A stretch of 64,000 nucleotides of DNA from Rathayibacter sp. VKM Ac-2856 (GTDB lineage Bacteria; Actinomycetota; Actinomycetes; Actinomycetales; Microbacteriaceae): positions 310,001 to 374,000 of the forward strand of contig NZ_JABMLF010000006.1 of the NCBI RefSeq assembly GCF_013205055.1. Reading direction: 5' to 3'. The number at the start of each line of letters is the position of its first letter. The stretch's first letter is position 1. Positions 51,193 to 58,763 of this stretch are shown here, piece by piece. The translations under genes and the position numbers were made by a program. Under the pieces are notes generated by a model. That model saw only the letters and a list, made by a program, of their open reading frames with translations, did not search any database and was not told where the DNA came from.

Positions 51193-52053
51193 CTACGGGC
51201 GCCAGGGCTCCTCGCCGGAGCGGCCGTCGCCGCGGCGGCGGAGGTAGCGCTCGAACTCCTGGGCGATGGCCTCGCCGCTGGCCTCGGGGGAGTCGACGGT
51301 GTCGCGCGCCTGCTCGAGCTGGGCGATGTAGGCCGCCATCTCCTCGTCGTCGAGCGCGAGGGCGTCGATGCCGCGCTCCCACTCGCCGGCCTCCTCGACG
51401 AGGTCGCCGCGGGGGATCGCCAGACCGACGACCTCCTCGAGCTTCTCGAGCAGCGCCAGCATCGCCTTGGGCGACGGCGCGTTGTGCACGTAGTGCGGGA
51501 CCGAGGCCCACAGCGACACCGCCGGGATCCCGACCTTCTGCGCCGCCTCGCCGATGACGCTGAGGATGCCGACCGGCCCCTCGTAGGTGGAGCGCTCGAG
51601 CTCGAACTGCGCGCGCATCTCGGCGTTCTCGCTCGAGGCGAAGAGCGAGATGGGGCGGGTGTGCGGCACGTCGGCGAGCATCGCGCCGAGGAAGACCACG
51701 GCCGAGATGTCGATCGCGAGCATGGCGTCGACGACCTCCGCCGCGAAGCTCTTCCAGCTGCGCGAGGGCTCGGTGCCGATCATCACGTAGAGGGCGCTCT
51801 CCGCATCAACGGAGGTGTCGGCCGGGCCGAAGATCTGGGTACCGGGCCAGGAGAGGCTGCGTCGGCCGTCCTCGCCGATGGAGAGCATCGGGCGGGTGTA
51901 CTGGAAGTCGTAGTACTGCTCCGCGTCGACGGAGAAGAGAGGCACGAACTCGCCGGCGTCCTTCACGAGGCGCACCGCTCCGCTGGCCGCGTCGCCCGCG
52001 TCGTTCCAGCCCTCGAAGGCCACGACCAGGACGTTCCCCTTGATCACGTTCAT
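51193..52053 (-). CDS. PAC2 family protein (286 aa)
   Basis: PAC2 proteins share a fold with proteasome assembly chaperones; the bacterial function is unknown. Seen: VVAFEGWNDAGDAASGAV at residues 9-26, FQYTRPM, VVFLGAMLADVPHTRP, GILSVIGEAAQKVGIPAVSLWASVPHYV, and a charged, Arg-ending C-terminus. ATG 52053 follows GGAGACC. It is interesting beside pafBC in a genome segment with no proteasome genes. Divergent from the HAD gene. Confidence 0.87.
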   Translation of the reverse strand: MNVIKGNVLVVAFEGWNDAGDAASGAVRLVKDAGEFVPLFSVDAEQYYDFQYTRPMLSIGEDGRRSLSWPGTQIFGPADTSVDAESALYVMIGTEPSRSWKSFAAEVVDAMLAIDISAVVFLGAMLADVPHTRPISLFASSENAEMRAQFELERSTYEGPVGILSVIGEAAQKVGIPAVSLWASVPHYVHNAPSPKAMLALLEKLEEVVGLAIPRGDLVEEAGEWERGIDALALDDEEMAAYIAQLEQARDTVDSPEASGEAIAQEFERYLRRRGDGRSGEEPWRP

Positions 52054-52215
52054 AGGCGAGGTCTCCGTGTTCGGCTCGATGTCCGGGGAGCGCTGCGTGC
52101 GCCGGACCCGTTCGTCAAGGATAGGACCCGGCCCCGGCCCCGCCGTCCGGGCCCCCGTCTTTCCGCTGTCCGCGTACGGTCGGCCGGACGAGGCCTGCCG
52201 GTACCATGGTCGCTC

Positions 52216-52959
52216 GTGACTTCCGACACCTCCCCGCCCGAGTCCCGGCCGCAGCCCCCGCTCCCGGACGGCGCTCCGGCGGCGGTCCTCTGGGACATGG
52301 ACGGCACCCTCGTCGACACGGAGCCGTACTGGATGGCGTCCGAGCACGCCCTCGTCGCGTCGTTCGGCGGCGTCTGGACGCACGAGGACGCGATGAGCCT
52401 GGTCGGCTCCGGCCTCCCCGCCTCCGCGCGCATCCTGCAGGGCAAGGGCGTCGACCTGCCCGTCGACGCGATCATCGACCGGATGACCGACGAGGTGATC
52501 GCGCAGCTCGCCGAGAGCATCCCGTGGCGCCCGGGCGCGCTCGAGCTGCTCTCCGCCGTCCGCGAGGCCGGAGTGCCGCAGGCGCTCGTCACGATGTCGA
52601 TCGGCCGGATGGCGCACGCCGTCGTCGACCGCCTCCCGTTCCCTGCCTTCACCACCGTCGTCAGCGGCGACATGGTCGAGCAGAGCAAGCCGCACCCGGA
52701 GGCGTACCTCCTCGCGGCGCGCACCCTCGGCGTCGAGGTGCGCGCGTGCGTCGCCATCGAGGACTCGCACGCGGGCCTCGCCTCCGCCGTCGCCTCGGGC
52801 GCGGCCGCGATCGGCGTGCCGCACCAGCTCGAGCTCGACCCCGCCGCCCCCTACGCCCTCTGGCCCACCCTCGCGGGCCGTACCGTCGCGGACCTCGCGC
52901 TGGTGTCCTCCGAGCACCGCAGCCGCGCGCTCACGACCGAGACGGAGGCCCGCCGATGA
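52216..52959 (+). CDS. HAD family hydrolase (247 aa)
   Basis: Phosphatase or phosphomutase: motif I WDMDGTLVDTE near residues 25-35, cap domain, motif II VTMSIG, motif III Lys in QSKPHPEAYLLAA and motif IV IEDSHAGLASA. The GTLVDTEPYW pattern is typical of beta-phosphoglucomutase/phosphatase-like proteins. GTG 52216 is eight bases after TACCAT (52202-52207). Its stop overlaps the trmI start. Confidence 0.88.
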   Translation: MTSDTSPPESRPQPPLPDGAPAAVLWDMDGTLVDTEPYWMASEHALVASFGGVWTHEDAMSLVGSGLPASARILQGKGVDLPVDAIIDRMTDEVIAQLAESIPWRPGALELLSAVREAGVPQALVTMSIGRMAHAVVDRLPFPAFTTVVSGDMVEQSKPHPEAYLLAARTLGVEVRACVAIEDSHAGLASAVASGAAAIGVPHQLELDPAAPYALWPTLAGRTVADLALVSSEHRSRALTTETEARR

Positions 52960-54005
52960 CCGGTGAGGCACTGCAGCATTCCGGACCCTTCCGCGCGGGC
53001 GACCGCGTCCAGCTCACCGGGCCGAAGGGGCGGATGAACACCATCACGCTCGTCCCTGGCAAGGTCTTCCACACCCACCGCGGCGGGATCGAGCACGACA
53101 CCGTGATCGGCCTGCCCGACGGCTCGGTCGTCGTGAACACGGTCGGCGTCGAGCACCTCGCCCTGCGCCCGCTGCTCGCCGACTTCGTCATGTCGATGCC
53201 CCGCGGAGCGGCGATCGTCTACCCGAAGGACGCGGCGCAGATCCTTGCCCTCGCGGACGTCTTCCCCGGCGCCCGCGTCGTCGAGGCCGGCGTCGGCTCC
53301 GGGGCGCTCTCGCTCTGGCTGCTGCGCGCCATCGGGCCGACCGGCCGGCTCTCCTCCTTCGAGCGCCGCGACGAGTTCGCCGACGTCGCCCGCGCGAACA
53401 TCGAGACCTTCCTCGGCTACACCCCCGAGAACTGGACCGTCACCGTGGGCGACCTGGTGGAGGAGCTGCCCGGAGCCGTCGCCCCGGGTGAGGCCGACCG
53501 CGTCGTCCTCGACATGCTCGCGCCCTGGGAGTGCCTCGACGTCGCCGCCGACGCGCTGACGCCCGGCGGGGTCCTGCTCTGCTACGTCGCGACCGTCACG
53601 CAGCTCTCGCGGGTCGCGGAGGCGATCCGCGCCTCGGGGCTCTTCACCAACCCGGCCTCGAACGAGACCATGGTGCGCGGCTGGCACGTCGAGGGCCTCG
53701 CCGTCCGCCCGGACCACCGGATGATCGGCCACACCGGCTTCCTCATCACCGCGCGCCGTCTCGCGCCGGGCGCCGTGCTGCCCGAGCTCAAGCGCCGCCC
53801 GTCGAAGACCGACTTCAGCGACGAGGACGTCGAGGCCTGGACCCCCGGTGCGCTGGGGGAGCGGGCCGTCAGCCCGAAGAGCCTGCGCAAGCGCGTGCGG
53901 GAGTCCGCCACCAGCGCCGAGCTCTCGCGGGCCCGCGGCTTCGGCGAGGCGGACGGCGACGCCGGAGCGTCGCAGGACTCCGGCGACGACGAGGGCATCG
54001 TCTAA
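52956..54005 (+). CDS. trmI: tRNA (adenine-N1)-methyltransferase, position 58
   Basis: Makes m1A58 in tRNA T loops. 349 aa: N-terminal OB-like part (GPFRAGDRVQLTGPKGRMNT), SAM site ARVVEAGVGSGALSLWLLRA near residue 107, VVLDMLAPWECL motif IV, and ITARRLAPGAV. The acidic/Ser-rich tail is longer than needed. ATG 52956 overlaps the HAD stop (ATGA). In mycobacteria this gene stands just before the Pup-proteasome cluster. Confidence 0.92.
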   Translation: MTGEALQHSGPFRAGDRVQLTGPKGRMNTITLVPGKVFHTHRGGIEHDTVIGLPDGSVVVNTVGVEHLALRPLLADFVMSMPRGAAIVYPKDAAQILALADVFPGARVVEAGVGSGALSLWLLRAIGPTGRLSSFERRDEFADVARANIETFLGYTPENWTVTVGDLVEELPGAVAPGEADRVVLDMLAPWECLDVAADALTPGGVLLCYVATVTQLSRVAEAIRASGLFTNPASNETMVRGWHVEGLAVRPDHRMIGHTGFLITARRLAPGAVLPELKRRPSKTDFSDEDVEAWTPGALGERAVSPKSLRKRVRESATSAELSRARGFGEADGDAGASQDSGDDEGIV

Positions 54006-54098
54006 GCTGAACCCGGTTTTCCGGCCTCCCGGCCGAGCCGCCGTCCCGATCGTCTCGCACTCGGGCCCCACCACTCCCACTTCGTGAAACGAGGACCC

Positions 54099-55052
54099 GT
54101 GCGCAGGACCACCGCGCTCATCGCCGGCATCGGCATCGTCGCAGCCCTGAGCGGATGCTCCGCGTCCTCGCCGACGGCCGACTGCGACACCCCCTACTCG
54201 TCCGGCGCCTCGTCGTCGGCCGTGAAGGCGACCGGCGACTTCGGCGAGCAGCCCGACGTCACGGTGCCCACGCCGCTGAACGCCGACGGCACCCAGGTCA
54301 GCACGCTGATCGAGGGCTTGGGCGACCCGCTCGAGAAGGGCCAGCTCGTCACGATCGACTACACGCTGGTCAACGGCGCCGACGGCACGGTCCTCGAGGC
54401 CTCGCCGTACGACGGAGCGAGCACCGCCACCTTCACGGTCGGCGGCGCCGGTCTGGTCGGCCTCAACCAGGGCCTGCTCTGCACCCAGGTGGGCTCGCGC
54501 GTCGCGATCGCGATCGCTCCCGAGGACGGCTTCGGCGACTCGTCGGCCCAGCTCGGCATCTCGGCCGACGACACCCTCGTGCTCGTCGCCGACATCGAGA
54601 AGGCCGCGCTCGCCCGTGCGAACGGCGAGGCGCAGCCCGTCCCCAACGGCTTCCCGGCCGTGACGCTCGACCCCGACGGGATCCCCGGTCTCGCCAAGCC
54701 CGCGGGCGACGCGCCGACCACGCTCGAGATCGCCCAGCTCAAGAAGGGCGACGGCGCGGTCGTGGAGGACGGCGACCAGGTCGTCGTCCACTACACCGGC
54801 TGGCTCTGGGAGAGCGGCGAGATCTTCGACTCCAGCTGGCAGAAGGGCGCTCCGGCGACCTTCCTCGCGACGGAGGGCCAGGGCGGCGTCATCCCCGGCT
54901 TCGCCAAGGCCCTGATCGGCCAGCCGGTCGGCTCGCAGGTCATCGCGATCATCCCGCCCGACGCGGGCTACGGCGACACCCCGCCGCAGAACAGCCCGAT
55001 CACGGCCGACTCCACGCTGGTCTTCGTCGCGGACGTCCTCGCGGTCGACTGA
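54099..55052 (+). CDS. FKBP-type peptidyl-prolyl isomerase lipoprotein (317 aa)
   Basis: Exported folding helper. Signal peptide with lipobox LSGC (Cys about residue 20), then two FKBP-like halves: an incomplete first one (KGQLVTIDYTLVNG, to about residue 165) and a full C-terminal domain with VVVHYTGWLWESGEIFDSSW, GGVIPGFAKALIGQPVGSQV and IIPPDAGYG. GTG 54099 follows GAGGA; an in-frame GTG at 54084 would put that site inside the gene. TAAGCT at 54003-54008 may be its -10, with a leader of about 85 bases. Confidence 0.88.
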   Translation: MRRTTALIAGIGIVAALSGCSASSPTADCDTPYSSGASSSAVKATGDFGEQPDVTVPTPLNADGTQVSTLIEGLGDPLEKGQLVTIDYTLVNGADGTVLEASPYDGASTATFTVGGAGLVGLNQGLLCTQVGSRVAIAIAPEDGFGDSSAQLGISADDTLVLVADIEKAALARANGEAQPVPNGFPAVTLDPDGIPGLAKPAGDAPTTLEIAQLKKGDGAVVEDGDQVVVHYTGWLWESGEIFDSSWQKGAPATFLATEGQGGVIPGFAKALIGQPVGSQVIAIIPPDAGYGDTPPQNSPITADSTLVFVADVLAVD

Positions 55053-55084
55053 CCGGCTCGGGTGCGCGTGGTGCGGGCGCCTCT

Positions 55085-55290
55085 TGTTGATCGAGTAGCC
55101 CGCTGCGCGGGCGTATCGAGATCCGCCGTCCGTCGATGGTGGGTCTCGATACGCCCCTGCGGGGCTACTCGACCAGCATGAGGGGCGAGGCGCCCGCAGG
55201 GTGTTCGTCCCATCGCATGCTGATCGAGTAGCCCGCTGCGCGGGCGTATCGAGATCCGCCGGCCGGCGACGGTGGGTCTCGATTCGGCTC
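55085..55290. repeat. REP-like cluster F
   Basis: Inverted copy 55085-55123, plus copy 55141-55180, inverted copy 55216-55260 and a partial plus copy 55274-55290. Alternating orientation resembles paired REP units. Fills the gap between the FKBP gene and pafB; no other gene was seen there. Confidence 0.88.
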
Positions 55291-55328
55291 GGTGGGGAGG
55301 GATGCGGCCCGGCCCTAGACTGGAGGGC

Positions 55329-56339
55329 GTGCCCGCCGACGCTTCGACCTCGAGCCGCATCCCGGCCGAGGAGCGTCTGTTCAACCTGGTGCTGGCCCTC
55401 GTCGCCGCCGAGAACGGGCTGACCAAGGCCGACGTGCTCTCCACCGTGCAGGGCTACCGGCAGCGCTCCGACCGCGGCGACCGAGCCTCGCTCGAGCGGC
55501 AGTTCGAGCGCGACAAGGACGATCTGCGCGAGCTCGGCATCCCGATCGAGACCGTCGACGCCCCCGGGGATCCCGGCAACACGCAGACCGTCCGCTACCG
55601 GATCGCGAAGCGCAGCTACGACCTGCCCGCGGACCTCTCCTTCGATCAGGAGGAGATGGCGCTGCTGCGGCTGGCCGGCGCCGTGTGGCGCGAGGGCACG
55701 CTCTCCGCCGAGTCGAGGCGGGCGCTGATCAAGCTGCGCTCGCTCGGCGTCGACTCGGTCGACCCGGTGATCGGCATCAGCCCCTCCATCCGGGTGCGCG
55801 AGGCCTCCTTCGAGCCGCTGAACGCGGCGCTCGACCGCGGACAGGTCGTCCGCTTCCCCTATCTCAAGCCCGGCGGCGCCGAGCCACGGATCCGCACCGT
55901 GCGCCCGCGCGCCCTCGTCAACCACCAGGGCCGCTGGCACCTGCACGGCTGGGACGAGACCGCCGAGGGCACCCGCACCTTCCTCCTCTCGCGCATCGTC
56001 GGGCCGGTGACGACCACCGGCCGCACCGCCCCCACCGAGCCGGGCGACCACGCCGCCACGGCCCTCGCCCAGCTCGACGAGGTCCTCGCCCGCAGCACCG
56101 CCCTCCTGCACGTCGCGGGCGACTCCGACGCGGCGCTCCGCCTCGGCGTGCGCGCCGAGGCAGCGGGGGAGGGCGCGAACGTGCTGCGCCTGCACTTCAC
56201 CGACGCCGACGTCCTCGCGGACGAGCTCGCGGGCTACGGTCCCGAGGTCGTCGTCCTCGAGCCGGAGGAGCTGCGGCGGAAGGTCGTCGACCGTCTGCGC
56301 CGCACCCTCGCCGACCACGAGGAGGCCGCGCATGGCTAG
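55329..56339 (+). CDS. pafB: WYL-domain transcriptional regulator PafB
   Basis: Half of the PafBC activator that drives the LexA-independent DNA-damage response in mycobacteria. 336 aa: N-terminal winged helix (LFNLVLALVAAENGLTKADV, then ERDKDDLRELGIPIE), WYL domain (VVRFPYLKPGG, LVNHQGRWHLHGWDE) and C-terminal extension. GTG 55329 lies seven bases after TAGACT (55316-55321), so probably leaderless. Overlaps pafC by eight bases. Confidence 0.92.
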   Translation: MPADASTSSRIPAEERLFNLVLALVAAENGLTKADVLSTVQGYRQRSDRGDRASLERQFERDKDDLRELGIPIETVDAPGDPGNTQTVRYRIAKRSYDLPADLSFDQEEMALLRLAGAVWREGTLSAESRRALIKLRSLGVDSVDPVIGISPSIRVREASFEPLNAALDRGQVVRFPYLKPGGAEPRIRTVRPRALVNHQGRWHLHGWDETAEGTRTFLLSRIVGPVTTTGRTAPTEPGDHAATALAQLDEVLARSTALLHVAGDSDAALRLGVRAEAAGEGANVLRLHFTDADVLADELAGYGPEVVVLEPEELRRKVVDRLRRTLADHEEAAHG

Positions 56340-57330
56340 GCCCCGCTCCCTCCAGGCCCGCGACCGCCTCGCCGTGCTGCTCTCCCTCGTCCCCTACCTC
56401 CTGGACCGCGGGCGCGTCAGCGTCGCCGAGGTCGCCGCGCACTTCGAGATCCCCGAGGAGGAGGTCCGCCGCGCCGTGCGCCTGATCGCCGTCTCCGGCA
56501 TCCCCGGCGAGACCTCGCAGTACCAGTCCAACGACCTCTTCGACATCAGCTGGGACGACTTCGAGGAGAACGACCGCATCGTCCTCACCCAGCAGGTCGC
56601 CATCGACGACTCCCCGCGCTTCTCGGCGCGCGAGGCCGCGGCGCTGATCGCCGGGATGCAGTACCTCGCCGCCCTGCCCGAGAACCAGGGCAACGACCGC
56701 ATCGCCTCGCTGATGGGCAAGCTCGCCCGCGGCGCCTCCTCCGCCCCGACCGCCGTCGCGGTGGCCCGGGGCGTCGGCGCCGACGCGTCGCTGGCCACGA
56801 TCCGCACCTCGCTCGAGGCGGGGACGCAGCTCGCCTTCGACTACCGCAGCGCCCGCGGCGAGACGGAGTCGAGGCTCGTCGATCCGTTCCTGCTCGAGTC
56901 CGTCGACCGCGACTGGTACCTGCGCGGCTGGGACCACCTGCGCGAGGGAGTCCGCACCTTCCGGGTCGACCGGATGCGCTCCCTGACCGACACCGGCGCG
57001 CCGATCGTGCGCCGGCGCAACGAGGTCACGCTGCCCGACCGACTGTTCGAGGCCTCGGCGTCGGACCTCCTCGTCGACCTCCGGGTCGCCCCCGGCTCGG
57101 TCGCCCTGCTCGGCGATTACGCCGCCGACGCCGAGTTCCCGTCGGTTCCCGCCGGGAACGAGGGCGCGGGAGTCCTCGTCCGCATCCGCGTCGCGCACCT
57201 GGCCGGTCTCACGCGGCTGGTCGCCTCGCTGCCGGGCCTCGTGACCGTGGTCGCCCCCGAGGCGGCGCGGACCGCGGTCGTCGAGTGGACGCGCGCCGCC
57301 CTGGCGGCCAACGGAGAGGAGACGCCGTGA
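56332..57330 (+). CDS. pafC: WYL-domain transcriptional regulator PafC
   Basis: Partner of PafB. 332 aa: winged helix (LAVLLSLVPYLLDRGRVSVA), WYL domain (LAFDYRSARGETES, VDRDWYLRGWDHLREG) and the C-terminal WCX part. ATG 56332 lies within the end of pafB; its stop overlaps the next GTG. Co-transcribed with pafB, and probably onward to lnt. Confidence 0.93.
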   Translation: MARPRSLQARDRLAVLLSLVPYLLDRGRVSVAEVAAHFEIPEEEVRRAVRLIAVSGIPGETSQYQSNDLFDISWDDFEENDRIVLTQQVAIDDSPRFSAREAAALIAGMQYLAALPENQGNDRIASLMGKLARGASSAPTAVAVARGVGADASLATIRTSLEAGTQLAFDYRSARGETESRLVDPFLLESVDRDWYLRGWDHLREGVRTFRVDRMRSLTDTGAPIVRRRNEVTLPDRLFEASASDLLVDLRVAPGSVALLGDYAADAEFPSVPAGNEGAGVLVRIRVAHLAGLTRLVASLPGLVTVVAPEAARTAVVEWTRAALAANGEETP

Positions 57331-57656
57331 CCTGGTGGTCCTGGATCCTGATCTGGCTGGGCCTCGCGATCGCCGCGCTGGCGGTGCTCGTGCTGTTCGC
57401 CCTCTCCTACTGGCGGAAGGGCCGGCTGCTGCTGCGCCAGCTGGAGGAGGTCACCGCGAAGCTCGACGCCCTGCAGGTGCCCGAGCCGGTCGAGACCCCG
57501 GCCCGGCCGCCGTCCTCGCTCTTCGCCGACCGGGACGAGGTCCGCCGGGGCCACGAGTCCCGACGCGACGCCCGCCGGGAGAGGACCGAGGATCGCCGGT
57601 CCGCCCGGGTCGAACGGGGTAGGCTCCTGGTACACCGCAACCGACAAGTGAAGTGA
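57327..57656 (+). CDS. Small membrane-anchored protein (109 aa)
   Basis: GTG 57327 overlaps the pafC stop (GTGA). One membrane helix ([20 protein letters not shown]) at residues 4-23, then a short coiled segment and a strongly basic Arg-rich tail. It fills the place between pafC and tatA and may be a Tat accessory or structural protein; no family was recognised. Confidence 0.75.
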   Translation: MTWWSWILIWLGLAIAALAVLVLFALSYWRKGRLLLRQLEEVTAKLDALQVPEPVETPARPPSSLFADRDEVRRGHESRRDARRERTEDRRSARVERGRLLVHRNRQVK

Positions 57657-57663
57657 GACTGCA

Positions 57664-57939
57664 ATGTTCGCTGGACTCCAGGGGTGGCACCTCGTCATCA
57701 TCCTCGCCGTCATCCTCCTCCTCTTCGGTGCGCCCAAGCTCCCGCAGCTGGCCCGCAGCGTCGGGCAGTCGATGCGCATCTTCAAGAGCGAGGTCAAGAC
57801 CATGAAGGACGAGGACGGGAACGAGCGCAAGGACGCGACGGACTCGACCACGACCTCCGGCTCGACCGCCACGGGCACCGCCTCGGGCACGACCACCGGC
57901 ACCGGCACGACGCTGCCGCCCGAGTCCCCGCTCAAGTAA
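57664..57939 (+). CDS. tatA: Twin-arginine translocase subunit TatA
   Basis: Forms the pore of the Tat export system. 91 aa: short N-terminal helix ([20 protein letters not shown]), hinge, amphipathic helix ([18 protein letters not shown]) and a Thr/Gly-rich tail. ATG 57664. Its TAA overlaps the tatC ATG by one base. Confidence 0.95.
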   Translation: MFAGLQGWHLVIILAVILLLFGAPKLPQLARSVGQSMRIFKSEVKTMKDEDGNERKDATDSTTTSGSTATGTASGTTTGTGTTLPPESPLK

Positions 57940-58763
57940 TGACCTCCGTGGCAGCGAAGAAGCCACGGACGAAGCGAGCGGGCAAGAACCCCGAGGGACG
58001 CATGTCCCTCGGCTCTCACCTGATCGAGCTTCGCAACCGGCTCTTCATCGCGGCGATCGCGATCGCGGTCTGCTGCGTCGCCGGGTGGTTCCTCTCCGAC
58101 TGGGTGCTCGAGGCTCTCAAGGCCCCGATCGCGGAGGTCGCGGAGGACCAGAACAAGACGGCGGTCCTCAACTTCGAGACCATCACCGGCGCGTTCGACC
58201 TGAAGCTCCAGATCGCGATGACCATCGGCGTCGTGATCGCCAGCCCCGTCTGGCTGTTCCAGATCTGGGCGTTCCTCGTTCCCGGCCTCACGGGCAAGGA
58301 GGTCCGCTACGGACTCGGCTTCATCCTGACGGCGATCCCGCTCTTCTTCGCGGGCTGCGCCTCGGGCTGGTTCGTCTTCCCGCACATCGTCGAGCTGCTG
58401 ACGAGCTTCACCGGCTCGGACGCGGCGAGCGTGCTCAGTGCGAAGACGTACTACGACTTCGTGCTCAAGCTCGTGCTGGTCGTCGGCATCGCCTTCGTGC
58501 TGCCGGTCTTCCTGGTGCTGCTGAACTTCGTCGGCATCCTGCCCGGCTCCGTGATGATCAAGTCGTGGCGCATCGCGATCATGGTGATCGTGCTGTTCAC
58601 GGCCATTGCGACCCCGGCGGCGGACCCGATCTCGATGTTCCTGCTGGCCATCCCGATCACGATCCTGTTCTTCGCCGCGTGCGGGATCGCGCTCCTCCAC
58701 GACAGGCGCGTCGCCAAGCGCCAGATCGTCTTCGACGGCAGTCCCTCCGACCTGCCGGCGTGA
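57939..58763 (+). CDS. tatC: Twin-arginine translocase subunit TatC
   Basis: Receptor for twin-arginine signal peptides, six membrane helices. 274 aa: MSLGSHLIELRNRLFIA near residue 22, the conserved FETITGAFDLKLQIAM and PLFFAGCASGWFVFP. ATG 57939 (TAATG junction with tatA). No tatB is beside it, as is common in actinobacteria. Confidence 0.95.
   Translation: MTSVAAKKPRTKRAGKNPEGRMSLGSHLIELRNRLFIAAIAIAVCCVAGWFLSDWVLEALKAPIAEVAEDQNKTAVLNFETITGAFDLKLQIAMTIGVVIASPVWLFQIWAFLVPGLTGKEVRYGLGFILTAIPLFFAGCASGWFVFPHIVELLTSFTGSDAASVLSAKTYYDFVLKLVLVVGIAFVLPVFLVLLNFVGILPGSVMIKSWRIAIMVIVLFTAIATPAADPISMFLLAIPITILFFAACGIALLHDRRVAKRQIVFDGSPSDLPA

Noticed and set aside
55085-55290. Possible CRISPR array
   Set aside because: Copies alternate in orientation, spacing is irregular and the repeats are hairpin elements found at five other loci; no cas genes.
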